Positions 16,765 to 29,505 of a DNA stretch of 64,000 nucleotides are shown here, one piece after another. The notes under the pieces are model-generated. The model saw only the letters and a list, made by a program, of their open reading frames with translations, was not told the DNA's origin and ran no database searches. Source of the stretch: Chrysomallon squamiferum (taxonomy: Eukaryota; Mollusca; Gastropoda; Neomphalida; Peltospiridae); contig CM022668.1 in NCBI GenBank assembly GCA_012295275.1, forward strand, positions 9,466,041 through 9,530,040, read 5' to 3'. The position numbers and the translations under genes were made by a program. Numbering within the stretch: position 1 is the stretch's first letter; every line of letters begins with the position of its first letter.

Positions 16765-18007
16765 GCAACAAGAACAACAACAACATGAACAATAATTACT
16801 ACTAATAACATATTTATATATAGTAGGCGAATATAAGTTTAAAAATAATTATAATAATAATAATTCGTTTGTAAATGAATTGTTAAGTTACTTTGGATTG
16901 AAAGATCATAGTATATATATATATAAATAATAATAATAATAATAATATCAAATCTAGGTACCAAAAAAGAGAATAAGCAATTAACATCATCTTAATTTAT
17001 ATGGACAGCAGACAAATTTGCATCTGTGAAAATACTTTAATTGTGATTTAATTTCTCTCTTTCACGTCTGGTTTTGGTTGACTATATTTCTTATTTTAGT
17101 CAGAAATAAGCTTGCACTAGCTGTGTAGTGACGTATATGTGGATAATGTTACATTAAGGCTCGGAATTAAAAGGCGGTGCCTCCGAGTTACAGATATTTG
17201 CGCAACAGCGAATGAACTTTACAGTTCTCTGAATTTTAATTAAAACAAAGTATGGCAAATCCTTACTTTTAAGAAAATATAGCAGTTCGCTCAACAGCCA
17301 GGAAAAAGAGGAAGATAATTTGTTCTACGAATGAAAAAAGGAAAAACAATTATTTTACGGCTATCTGAAAACAAATGTCGTATAATGTTTGGAACAATGG
17401 AACAGTTTAATATGTGCAACAAGAAGATTCGAACCGGGAACCTTCATACATCAGGCAGTTTCTACTGCTCAGTTTCAAACAAAGGGACAGTTACAATGAG
17501 CATTTAAGAAGTATGTCGTTTTGGGAATTTAATTTGCGGTTTCTGTTTTTGATAATGTTGAAAAAGGAGATGTAAGTCGATAATGTTATCTTGTTTCAAA
17601 GTTATATCAACGAGCGTAGGAATTTCTTGTTCCTTTTCTATTTTTATCACGTGCGCGTGCATCGAACCTTATCGCATGCCTCGGTTCAGTTTAAGAAGCA
17701 AGCCACATCACTAACAACAATAACAAATACATAAATAAATACAGCAACAAGAACAACAACAGTAATGACAATAAGAACAACGACAAAGATAATAAAAATA
17801 AAATTAGTTCAAGTCAGTACAAAAGTGGGGCTTCATAACAAAACAAAAACCAAACAAAGGAATTAAACAAAGAAAACCTAAACGTTAACACGGAGATATC
17901 GATTTTCCAGAAGAAAAGCATCACAAAAGTTTTAGAATCTGTTGGATTTAAACGTCTAGTTTTTCGATAAAATATTAAATTACAAAAGAAGAAACAACTT
18001 TGGGAAT
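16764..18007. other. Mixed unique DNA, no recognised gene
   Basis: Moderately complex sequence with more CpG than the left part. It carries one pol III B-box-like string on the minus strand (17435-17426). No open frame with domain content. Confidence 0.4.
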
Positions 18008-18037
18008 CGTTTTTTTTTTTTTTTTTTTTTTTGTTTG

Positions 18038-18073
<36 letters not shown>

Positions 18074-18090
18074 TTTTTTTTTTTTTTTTA
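18008..18090. repeat. Poly(T) - (ATT)n - poly(T) block
   Basis: About 25 T, then about 11 ATT units, then about 16 T. Confidence 0.9.
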
Positions 18091-18426
18091 TATTTATCTT
18101 ATTACTATTAGTATTATTTTAATACTGACAGATGTCCTTGCGGCCGTTCCTTTCTCGCGCGCGGCACGTTCATGTCACGCGCACAATACGTGAACCCAGT
18201 GGGTCATGTATTCTATACGACTGTTATCTAACCGTTACGTGATACACGTTGTAATATATGCTGATAGCCAACTGACCGCTATTTAACTGTAACATCTACC
18301 ACAAGAAACATACGGCGCAAAACCAGCTGGCACCAATTTGAAGCAGATTCAAAAAGCCGACCCCAAAATAATGTTGACAGATATACGAGAGGACGAAAGT
18401 ACTTTGGAATTCAATTACACTCACGT

Positions 18427-18427
<1 letters not shown>

Positions 18428-18469
<42 letters not shown>
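18428..18469. repeat. (CT)n microsatellite
   Basis: About 21 uninterrupted CT units. Confidence 0.95.
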
Positions 18470-18472
<3 letters not shown>

Positions 18473-18529
18473 GACAAAAACAAACACAAAGAAAATAGTT
18501 AAAAAGAACTGTCATGTCACTCTGTATCA

Positions 18530-18568
18530 ATAAATAAATAAATAAATAAATAAATGATGATGATGACA

Positions 18569-18629
<61 letters not shown>
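18530..18629. repeat. (AAAT)n followed by (AAT)n
   Basis: Short AAAT block, GATGATGATG, then about 19 AAT units. Confidence 0.9.
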
Positions 18630-18631
<2 letters not shown>

Positions 18632-20430
18632 TTAATTCATTTGTTATTTAATAAGTCTCTTGAAACACCATTCCGTTCAACTCAATAAAACAGCAATAAC
18701 AATCTCAGTATCAAAATTCGTAGCTAATCAAAATAAGTTTATCAGTCAGTCAGTATCATACGTATTAGTAATACTCACCGCTCTCTCGTGTTCAGACGAA
18801 GTAACCAACAGACTTAATAAGACAATGGACCGACTTGTGCATGAAGCTATAGTATGCGTAAATGCATTTTTCTGCATAGTTCCAAAGGTAAGAACAAGTA
18901 AAAGCGAGCAGAAGAAAGTAGAAGGTGAGTGAAAAACGATACACAGACATTCCTGCTACGAATAAAGTTCAGACTCAGCATCTTCTGACATAAATGTTAC
19001 AGGCAGTTTTTGTTTATAGTGTAAGCTATTTTTTTCATCGAATATGCGTGCACGGTACATACTAATAACGTAACATTAACCTTAAAAAACTGTGTCAGTA
19101 ATAATAAACATTTAACAACAAGAGTAACAACCGCAACAGCTGTTACGAACACTGAATGTAAATTATTGATTTAATATTAATTTGTTTGAATTTGACAACT
19201 GTATTTAGAAGGGCTTTGCAACAGAAAAAAAAAAAAAAAAAAAAAAAAAAGATATGTGAAATTTTATTTTTTTTATTTTATTTCATTTTGTTGCTACTGT
19301 TGTTGTTGTTGTTACATTTGTTATTCTTTGTTAGCTCTACGCGACTCACTTCCGGAATGACGCACCACTTTCTCCTGCGTTCACGCGTCTGCATTTTATA
19401 CCTGTTAGAAATTTACATCACAAAACCTTTTTTTTTTAAAGTGTAGACTGACATATCAACGAGTGCTTTCACGGTGGTATGTCTGGGCCGTGAGACCGGG
19501 TAAATAGAGTTGTATGTTATTAATGGTGACATTCAAAGCTATAATCTTGATCACAGCGACAAATACTATAAACTCGCACGTATGTGCTCGTCCCCTCATA
19601 ACCCGCCGTTTCTGCTTCGTTGATTCCTTTCTACGGAAAGGTGTCGTTAAGACGTCGTGTTTTGATAACATCTGTCAACACATTGCAATAATCCCAGCCG
19701 TAGTTACACGGGTATGGTAGAGATACGCGAACGTTTATGTAAGGTATACTGCACTGCACTGGGGCTAATATTAAATAGGTCTTCGTAACGTTTTAGAAAT
19801 GCTTGGTCAAATATAGGTTCTGCTACGATCGCCCTAACTGCACTGAGGCAAGTGAGGCAAATCAGCCCTCATACCGAAAAAGGAGAATTTTAAATATATA
19901 TATATATATACACAAAAGATTTTATTTAAAAAATATAAAAAAATAAATCTCTTTTCCAATAGATACGATATCCACTTTCAGGTCGGAGCTTTAGGTGGCC
20001 TTAGGCGGCCTTAGGCGGCGGCTCCCAAAACCCTGGCCACAGTTATTATTTTTATTTTTGGCCCGCTCTGCTCGTCGATTATGTGTTTTTGCCTCATTTC
20101 AAAAAGAGTCTAGTTGTGGCCATGGCTACGAATATTCATCTTAAATCAACCAGTATATTTCCTCATATCCAAAAATATATATCAACTATACATTATTTAG
20201 AACCGTCAATTACCCAGGTATATTTAATGTATAGGAAAACTGAATTATGTAATAATATAAGTAAGTGATATATTTATGTTATGAACACTTTGAACATTTG
20301 TATTACTATAAATAGCCAAGTGATCACGTGACTGGTTTCAGCGTTTAAAACAACTTTACGGCTAAAGCAATAGAGAGTAGAATTTTATTTGATTGTTATT
20401 ACCCTTCGTCGATGTTAGTAAAGTCACGGA
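18630..20430. other. Moderately complex DNA, no gene proven
   Basis: The 19.3-20.1 kb part is richer in G, C and CpG than its flanks and includes a short direct repeat, GGCCTTAGGC, near 19996. Short frames are open on both strands around 19.5-19.7 kb, but neither shows a domain, a good start or splice support. It could be a decayed element or a promoter region. Confidence 0.35.
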
Positions 20431-20436
20431 ATTTAC

Positions 20437-20438
<2 letters not shown>

Positions 20439-20476
<38 letters not shown>
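20439..20476. repeat. (CA)n microsatellite
   Basis: About 19 uninterrupted AC units. Confidence 0.95.
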
Positions 20477-20479
<3 letters not shown>

Positions 20480-20596
20480 TTTACGCAAATTCTGGATTTA
20501 GGGAGGGATTCATTAAAATAATTTAACACTCTGATCCGCTGAGTGCCATTTCCAACAAACCAAGTTTTCAGTTTTAGTATAAACTGTGCATCTGAG

Positions 20597-20721
20597 AAAA
20601 AAAAAAAAAAAAAAAAATAAATAATAATAATAATAAAAATCTCAATATTTTGATAATTAATTTCAAAACCATATGAATTTCAATATAAAACAAAACAAAC
20701 AACAACAACAACAACAACAAC

Positions 20722-20758
<37 letters not shown>

Positions 20759-20830
20759 TAATAATAATAATAATAGTAATAATAATAATAATAGTAATAA
20801 TAATAATAATAACAACAACAACAATAAACA
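20597..20830. repeat. Poly(A), (CAA)n and (TAA)n cluster
   Basis: Poly(A) run, then about ten CAA units passing directly into interrupted TAA units, then CAA again. Any frame across it encodes only homopolymers. Confidence 0.9.
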
Positions 20831-21699
20831 ATTCAATTTTTTTTATTTTATAAAATGCTTTAAAAAAACTAACTAAATAAATAAATAAAAGGATACTTAT
20901 AGAACGGCAGGTATGCAATTATTTCGCTTTGGCATTGTGATGAAAGAGCTCCATTATTAAAAAAAAAAAAATTATAAATAAAAGACAAATAATAAAAAGA
21001 AAAAAAAAAGAACAAAGGAAATAAACCAGAGACTCGTTGTTTGTGTCACTCTGTGTTCTCTCCATGTTTGTGACAAAATAAAACTGAACTGGCTGAAAAT
21101 AAAAATCTCCCCCCCAGTTTCTTTTTCTTTTTTTTCAATTATCATTATTTTTACAAAACAAAATGTAGTACAAACTATAAATATGTTCTATACATTCCTC
21201 CAAATTTTCTGTAAAAACAAAAACTATAAATATGTTCTATACATTCCTATGAAATGTGTATGGTAAAAGACATACAACAATACATAATGGCAAACATAAA
21301 ATAGAAAAGTAAATAAAATCTTAGCATATGTGCATTTTCTATCCCTAAATAGTTATGACGTATTTACATTTTATAGAAATAATTTTGTCCAGATATTCCA
21401 CTTTTCTTCATATTTAATTGTTCCGATATTTATCTTACAAATATATTTATCTGTATAATAATACATTTTCAGATTATTTTGGAATTAGTTAAAATTAGTT
21501 GTTGGTGTTTTCACTTTGATTTATAAACGTACTGCTTGCCTATTGATTTGGGTTGTTTGAAATAAACACACTTTTGTTATATCAATGGTTTCCAAATGTC
21601 TGAACACGTTTAACTATCTTGTCCCTTCTATAAACGTAACTTCACATTTTTCCATTGTAAACTGAAATGATGGTTTTATATTTGACTTTGTATGCAAAC

Positions 21700-22510
21700 A
21701 TATTTTTTCCAAAAAATTCACTTTATGCTTATCTTATAATAAACACATTTTTATCTTTAATATGTCTTGTCCCTTGTAACTCACATTTTTTTTCTAGAAA
21801 GTTTGACAAAACTTTTTCCAAAAGGGATTTTATCAGCGATTTTGCTTTGCTATGCGCTGACGTCAAAACTAATTTTACTGAAGCTCTAGATTGTAAACAA
21901 TTACTCAAAAGTAAGGCAATGTCTTGCTTCAAATACATACTTTTTTCCACGATGTCTTTAATGCATTACAAAATAACGTAGCATTTACTGCTGTTAAAGC
22001 ACAATTTTGATTATCCTGAATTCATGTTTTCTTAGCTATTTTATCGGGCTTTATATTCGAAATGAACTGAAAGAAATAGGTTTCTAATTTTTTAAAGAAC
22101 GAATCTGTTGGTTTGGCAGTGAAGATGAAATTTAAACAACTTTCGATAAAACTAAACTTTTGATTGCTGTAATTTTTCTTAGAATAGACAAAGAACGTTT
22201 TCACCATTGTTCAGGCACCCATTTAACCTCATTCAACTTCTCATTGTAGTTTAATACTTGTATTTGATACAGATCCGTGGAAAACCGTATCCCAAGTATT
22301 GCATATTCTGCAGTCCATTTTAATTTATGTTTTGAACACATTTTTCGTTGATCATTACGGTCTTTCCCTAATTTGACTATATTAGTTTTATCTGTATTAA
22401 CTTTAAGACCAGATAGACTGGTAAAATGTTCTGTTTTCGTAGATGCGGTAAGAGTTTTCTGACATCAGTCTAACAGCAGTATTGTTCGTCTGCAAACGGT
22501 GAAATTTTAA
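21700..22510 (-). pseudogene. Decayed LINE-type reverse transcriptase fragment
   Basis: Minus-strand translation gives IKISPFADEQ near 22500, a decayed form of the FADD catalytic box. It is followed in one frame by SGLKVNTDKTNIVKLGKD, then KLKWTAEYAILGIRFSTDL, a stop, KRSLSILRKITAIKSLVLSK, and after a frameshift PTDSFFKKLETYFFQFI and NIKPDKIAKKT. This order is typical of the thumb and connection part of non-LTR retrotransposons. The second catalytic Asp is lost and there are several stops and frameshifts, so it is dead. The 3' edge is unclear: more AT-rich sequence to about 21150 may belong to it, including a duplicated phrase around TATAAATATGTTCTATACAT (21177 and 21225). Confidence 0.75.
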
Positions 22511-22669
22511 TCTATGAATTTCATTATAAAATAAAATAAAAATGTAATGTATTATAATGAAATAAAGAAAGTAAAACTAAGGAAAAGAATATCAGGTATG
22601 AAATTTTTTCGAATTGTCATTATGAAAGTGCTACATCTTATCAAAAAAAAAAAAAAAATATATAAATAA

Positions 22670-22670
22670 C

Positions 22671-22736
<66 letters not shown>

Positions 22737-22774
22737 AATAAATAAATAAAAAAAAAAAAAAAAAAAAAAAAAAA
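22670..22774. repeat. (AAT)n, (AAAT)n and poly(A) cluster
   Basis: About 20 AAT units, four or five AAAT units, then about 25 A. Confidence 0.9.
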
Positions 22775-22854
22775 TCGAGAGAAAGGAAAGGAAAGAAAAA
22801 GAAAGAAAAAGATAGAAAAAGAACACGAACAAAGGAAAAATATTGGAGACTCGT

Positions 22855-23321
22855 TGTGTGTGTTTGTGTCATCGTCAATATCCGCGAAAGGGATCTACAT
22901 TTTTACGACATATACTGATATAGGAACAAACAAACGACAACGAAAGAACAGACGTATCCTTTGTCCTAGCCCGTTTTTTGTTCGCGTTATTTTTCCCCAT
23001 GACATTTCACTTCCTGTAACTTTATCCTTAAATTACTCCATCTTCAGACGCACCACCCGTGGCGAACTAAACCCGTATCACTCGGCGTCTTTGTGTTAGA
23101 AAAAAGTACATTTGCGAATAAGCCAAGCACAGAGTCAGTGAAGCAGATGATGGATTTATATTTAAAACGACAGCCACGTCGTTGACAGACGCGTGGGAGT
23201 TTATCTTTAGATGAGAGGTCAGTGCACCCATCGCCCTGCTGCTACCCACGGAGAACGAAGTTTACAGACTGATGTTTGAACGTGCACATAAAAGTAAATT
23301 AGGAAAGACACACACACACAC

Positions 23322-23364
<43 letters not shown>

Positions 23365-24560
23365 AATCTCTCCAAAATAAAACATCTAAAAACAATAAAT
23401 TAATTAATTAATGGATTAAAAAAAAAAAAAAAAAAAAAAAGAATTTCACAAATTATACATACACACACACACATGAAAATGATGATAATTAATATTATAT
23501 CAGTGTAAAATAGTCAAATTGTAGTTAACATATTTCACATCTGCTTACAGATAATTGAATTTCAGGTATGAAAGTATTTCGCTGTGTCATCCCTGTGAAG
23601 GACGTGTTATGACGTAAAACGCCATAATCGCATTCACATAAACTGCCCGATGCGATTTGCTCTGAGGATTTCTGTGAATTTCTTGTCGTAGGTGACTGGG
23701 TGGAGTGTATGCAGAGGGCAAGGGGGTGTCAAACAGATCGGTGGGAGTACAACAGACCACCTGGTTTAACTAGACAGAAGTAAATAATCAACTGATTTAA
23801 AAAGTGAAAATCAGTGAAAGCTACATGACTAGCTGAAATGAATGAATGAGCCGATAGTGTCACTACTACTACTAGTCCAGATTATACTACTACCACTACT
23901 ACTACTTCAACTACTACTACTACTTCTGCTGCCACTACTAATAATATACGTCCCGCACCTATTTTAATTACACAGAAATATAATTGTTTTGAGACCTCAT
24001 TCCATTTTGTTTTAGTAAGGAATGACGTCACGCAGTACAATAACGATTACGTCACATCGCAAGTCGTCATTCTATTGTGTCAAATTCCGTGTGCATCTTG
24101 GTATGTTTTATATTATATAATAATAATAATTATTATTATTAGTAGTAGTAGTAGTATTAGCAGCAGTAGCAGCTGCAGTAGTAATAGTTGTAGCATTAGT
24201 ACTAGTTGTAGAAACAACATTTCTCGCGATCTTTCTTTTTTAAATAAAAACGATCTTCTTCGCGATTTTCCACAAACTGTAAAATCGGAACCTTTTTCTT
24301 TTTTCCTGTGGACCTGCTAACTCAGTTATTGTTGTAGCTATTTTCGAAAGCGGTATTCAATTTTTATCTTCTTTTACATCAAATATGCGATATAAAAATC
24401 AGTATTAATCATTATTATTAGTTTAACCTTTACCGAGAAACTGGATCGATATTATTGCTCATTTTTGTTGGTGGGTTTTGAAACATCTTCCAGTGAAAGT
24501 TAAGTTCATCTAACACTACAGCTAGGAGATACCTGCAAACCGATAAAGAGTATGAAAATA
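22855..24560. other. Moderately complex DNA with short repeats, no gene proven
   Basis: Includes a (CAA)n run at 23320-23363, poly(A) about 23420-23440 and TAC/TAG trinucleotide blocks at 23860-23945 and 24120-24210. A consensus CRE, TGACGTCA, lies at 24023-24030 with a second TTACGTCA about 25 bp downstream. No coding frame was accepted. Confidence 0.4.
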
Positions 24561-24561
24561 A

Positions 24562-24563
<2 letters not shown>

Positions 24564-24631
<68 letters not shown>
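24564..24631. repeat. Long (AT)n microsatellite
   Basis: About 34 AT units, flanked by matching AAGAAT and ATTCTT ends that extend it into an inverted repeat. Confidence 0.95.
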
Positions 24632-24633
<2 letters not shown>

Positions 24634-24649
24634 TTGTAATATTAACAAA

Positions 24650-25391
24650 TTATTTCACGTTATTAAATCATCAAAACCGATTACTTACTGAAATGAAAAA
24701 AAAATATAAATAAATAATTAAATAAAATGTTAAAATCCGATCTGAAGCTGGTATTTTCCGGCAACGAAGAAAAATTGTTCCGCTACAAAAATCGGCGGGA
24801 ATGCACTGGTGTTACTTTCCCTCGAGACAGTGTTGTCGTCTGTGAAAGTTCATCTAAACGAACCTCGATGTGTTACGATTGTCCGAAGTAACAGTAATCA
24901 GACTCTGTGATTTTAGACAACACACGTAACTAGGAAGCCCTGACATTTTTAAAAAAATTTTTTTTTTTTTTTTTTTCCACCAAAATTCTCCTTCTTTCTT
25001 TAGTTTTCTTTACTTTTTACCTTCAGCTTCTTTACTGTTGTTGTTGTTGATGATTATGATGATGATGATGATGTTCTTTATTTATTTTTTCATTTTCAAT
25101 CACACTACTGTCTGTAAATTAACGTTGTTACTCTTTGTGGAAAAACAAACGAGAACATTCTTAGAATACGTAACTACGTGCGTTTCCCTAAACCTCGTTA
25201 TTTTTTTCTTCAGATTTACGTAAACTCTCTAAGCAGAGCAAAAATGTTGTCTTATATCAAGCAGTTGATTCGCTAACAAAAAAAAATAATTTTTTATCTT
25301 TTTAATATAATTGTTTTTTTTTTTTTTTTTTTTTACCGCTATATTAAGCATGGCGAAAAGATGTCAGTAATCTGTTATTGTTGTTGTTGCA

Positions 25392-25436
<45 letters not shown>

Positions 25437-25932
25437 TTATTATTTTTATTATTATTTTGTTGTTGTTTATTTTTATTTTTTATATTCTGAATATTTCACA
25501 AAATAATATCTCAGTATTATGCAATAACAGCAACAAAAACAACATAATAACAACAATAATAATGATTTACACTCCTCACAATATCTTTAACGTAAGAGAT
25601 ACTATTTTTTTTTTTTTTTTTCATGTTTAGGTGAATAACCTGACAATGTCAAATTCTTTATCTTCGTAAAAATCAAAGCTGTTGTTTCTAGGCAATCCAG
25701 AATTTATAACAATGTGGGCAGTCTTTGCACTAGGTATGTAGCTTTCAAGATGAAATAAAAAATAACAGTAGGAGAGAGTGAGAGAGGTGAATAAAAAGTG
25801 TAAGGAATGTTTTTTTATACAAGGCTATTTTTTGTACATATTTGTTTACATACAAGTATGTATGTATGAATGAATGAATGTATATATTTGCATGTAGATA
25901 TATCTGGGTTAATGTATATAAATGTGTGTAAT

Positions 25933-25980
<48 letters not shown>

Positions 25981-26079
25981 TGTATGTATGTATGTATGTG
26001 TTTGTATATGCATGTACTAAAGTATGTATGAAATGTGCATATGTTTGTGAATGTATGTATCTCTGTGGTTATGTTTATA

Positions 26080-26115
<36 letters not shown>

Positions 26116-28200
26116 CATGCATACACACACAAACATGTTTGCTTATTTGTATGTGTGCACATGCATGAGCACTTACATATAGATACACATGTGTATGTTC
26201 ATTTGTGTACTGCACAACAAAACATGGATCAAATACTTAACTATCCAGTTAGTTTCATTGTAAGTAAAAACAACTACAAAGTGGAGGAGAATAAAGGTAG
26301 GGGGGGTGTTCCAATAGATCTTCCCTTGATTGTCTCCCCTTTCAACCACTGACTACAGTTTGCACTTGGCCTGTGTCCAACAGTCTGTTCGTCTGGTGTT
26401 TATGTGTAAAATGTTTAAATAAAAGAGTTTATCTTTTCTGACAGATCACAAACCTTTGACCTTGCTTTGACTTTAATTTTTAAGCTTTTAAAATAAATAC
26501 ATTGATTAAATTTCTTTTCTTGCTGGCAGATTTTCAAAGATAAATAAATGTTTGTCCTTGAATGCATTTTGTTGTAAACATGATTGTAATAGCAGTACAT
26601 TGTTTTTTTAAATTTGTAATTGCATTTTAGCAAAGAGACACGCATGTACAGACAGATTTACTGAAACTGGCATTCAGAAACACATTCATATAAATAAACT
26701 GACATAACCAGAACAGCTGCATACAAATACAACAGTAATGCTGATGATGAATGATGATGATGATGACATAATAATAACTATATTAATAATAGCAACAATA
26801 TAATAATAACAGTAATAATAATGATAATGCTATTAATAGTAACAATAACATGACAACTACTACTGCTACTTCTACTTCTTGTACAACTACTACTACTACT
26901 ACTACTACTGCTAATACAGGTTGAATATCTCTTACAGCAAATGCTTGGAATCGTAAATGTTTCTGTTTTCAGAATTTTTTTTGATTTTGGAATGAAAGGA
27001 TGTAACCAGAGAACACGGTTTACACCTAACCACAAATTTCATTTATATTTAATATACAGCTTATACCCATTGTCTGCAGGATTTATTATATAATATTTAT
27101 AAGATATTTTGTTCATGAAATAAAGTCTGTGTATGCTACACCATCCAGAAACTGAAATATATCTCTGTTACAGATTTCAGAACTTCTGGGATTTAAAAAT
27201 TTTGGACAAAGAATGCTCAGTGTGCAATAGCAATAATAATAAAAATAAAAATAAAAATAAAAATAAATTAATACTGATTTAACAACATAGACAGACATTT
27301 TTAGATATTAACAACAACTGGTTTCAGTTTTTGTTTAATAATATTTGAGAGAAGAAACCCAATGTTATTACTCAAAGGGGTTACTCTTACTAACTGGTAA
27401 GCATAGACCATCTTCTATTAACTAATCTTATGGCATGATTGCAACAGGATAAGAATAACAAAAGCAGTATTAAAATGAATAATAATTAACAACATTTTAT
27501 TACAATAAAAATAATGAATAATGAATAAACAAACTGTTTATATGAATAATATGAGCAAGAAGATATGTAATAAAAATGTAATAAATCTCAATTGTTTTAA
27601 GTTATTACAAAATTTCTGAACCTTGTTTACCTATTCCAGATTTAATATTAAATGTTGGTTAAAAAAAACAAATAAAACTTTCTTTTTGTTTTTCAGGTAT
27701 AAAGTAATTCTTGAATATTTTATTTTGGTACACAATTTTAAACCTCTTTCTTTCTTTTTCCCTTTTTTTCCTTTAATTTTTTAATAATTTTTTTTAACAA
27801 CATAAATTAATTCTCAACTCTTTCATCCTTTTTCAGTTTTCATCTATCATGTAATTCTCCAAGAATGTTTTATTTTGATACTAAATTATAAGAATCCTTT
27901 ATTTATTTTTATTTTTTATTTTTTTAAAGTATGTTCTGATAACAAATTTGTTGCATTGTCTTCTTATCACAGACATAGAAACTTTTTAAAAATCTCCATG
28001 GATTGGTTTTACATACACAAATATATTAAAAACACTTGAACTGTCTGGTGATCAAGTCCCTACAAAAAAAAAAAGAAAAAATATTTCAAAATTTGAAGAA
28101 ATAATAGTTATTAACTAAAATTTCTCTTAAAATAAATAAATATATAAATCCAAAAGTAAATAAATAAATAAATAAAACAAAAGCATCTAAAAAGAATAAA
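24650..28200. other. AT-rich low-complexity DNA, no recognised gene
   Basis: Contains poly(T) near 24960 and 25315-25334, (ATT)n at 25394-25437, (AT)n then (GTAT)n at 25936-25998, (AT)n near 26093-26114 and ACT/AAT trinucleotide blocks near 26750-26910. A short open frame at about 26.2 kb shows no domain. Confidence 0.5.
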
Positions 28201-28237
28201 ATAAATATCTAATTAATTTACTTACTTAAAAAAAAGG

Positions 28238-28284
<47 letters not shown>
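28238..28284. repeat. 47-nt poly(A) tract
   Basis: Uninterrupted A run. It may be a retroposon tail, but no retroposon body or target duplication is visible. Confidence 0.9.
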
Positions 28285-28294
<10 letters not shown>

Positions 28295-28334
28295 ATTTAA
28301 GAAAAAGAGGCCAATTGATAAAAATAAAATTACA

Positions 28335-28800
28335 GGTTGACAGAAGTGAGGGAAGTAGAGTCCACAGATGAAAAAGGAGATGATGAAAATGGGAAGTGTT
28401 GATACAAAAAATGAAAACTGATGGTAATGAAATTAGAACTCTTGATAGGAATGATATAGGGAGAGTTCAGAAATGAAAGATGAAGAGTTGACGGAATTGG
28501 GGACTGTTGATACAAATAAAATATGAAGAACTGAAGGTACTGAAATCAGAAGTGTTGATGGAAATGAAATACACAGAGTTGATGAAAATGGTGGAGTATT
28601 GATGGAAATGGGGAGCTGATGAAAAAAGTATTAAGAGTTAATTAAAATGGGGACTGTTGACACAAACAACATTTAATGAAAACGATGTTTAAGAAGTTGA
28701 TATATATGAAGATTTGATGAAAATGATATTGAGAGTTGATGGAAAATGAGAAACATTGATAGTAATGAAATGGGTGAAAGTTGACAGAAATAAAAGTAGT
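28335..28800. repeat. Diverged minisatellite, unit roughly 25-35 bp
   Basis: Repeats of the theme GTTGATGGAAATGA with GGGGA/GAGA spacers, more than a dozen decayed copies. On the minus strand it is pyrimidine-rich (TCATTTCCATCAAC). Confidence 0.75.
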
Positions 28801-28859
28801 ATAAAAAAACATCAAAACAATTATTAAAAAAAATAAAAATAAAAATAAAAATAAAAAGA

Positions 28860-29453
28860 AGGGGGGTAAAATAGGAATATAAAAACACAAAATTAAACTT
28901 AAGAAGTAAATATAAAGAAATCCAAATTAAAAATTAAATAATTAACTAACTAATTAAACAAATAATAAAATAACTAAGTAACTTAGTAGCTAACTAACTA
29001 ACTAAATAATAATTGAAAAAACTATCTAAATAAAAAAATAAAAAATAGAGCAAATCAAAATTTAAAAAATGAATTAAATAAATGTTGAAATTTTATAAAA
29101 TCAGAAATAAAAAATAAATGTTTTATTTTTTCTTAGCTCTCTTTCTAGTAATTAAAATTATTTATTAAGAAATTTAAGTTAAACATACCTTTCAAAGTTA
29201 ATTGCAAATAATCTTATGTCATTAGTGGGTACAAATCATCTCATGTATTTGTGTGGAAAAATGTCTGATTAAAAACAAAAAAGTTAAGAGAGAAGATTTA
29301 ATTTCAAACAAATCTGTTATTTGATTAAAGCAAAGCAGAAATAGCAGTTTATTAGTAGAAGCACTGGTCTAAAAGCAGTGATGATGTTTCTGTACATGCA
29401 TATAATGATATATAGCAGAATAAATAAATACAATTATACAGTTACAAATATTA

Positions 29454-29505
<52 letters not shown>

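Noticed and set aside
17426-17435. GGTTCGAATC on the minus strand, the pol III B-box consensus
   Set aside because: No matching A-box, acceptor stem or T-stem around it; at most a worn tRNA-derived SINE piece.
19456-19720. Overlapping open frames on both strands in a CpG-bearing patch
   Set aside because: Neither has a convincing start, domain or splice context.
21667-21981. Plus-strand 104-residue open frame
   Set aside because: Lies antisense over the decayed LINE tail and shows no domain.
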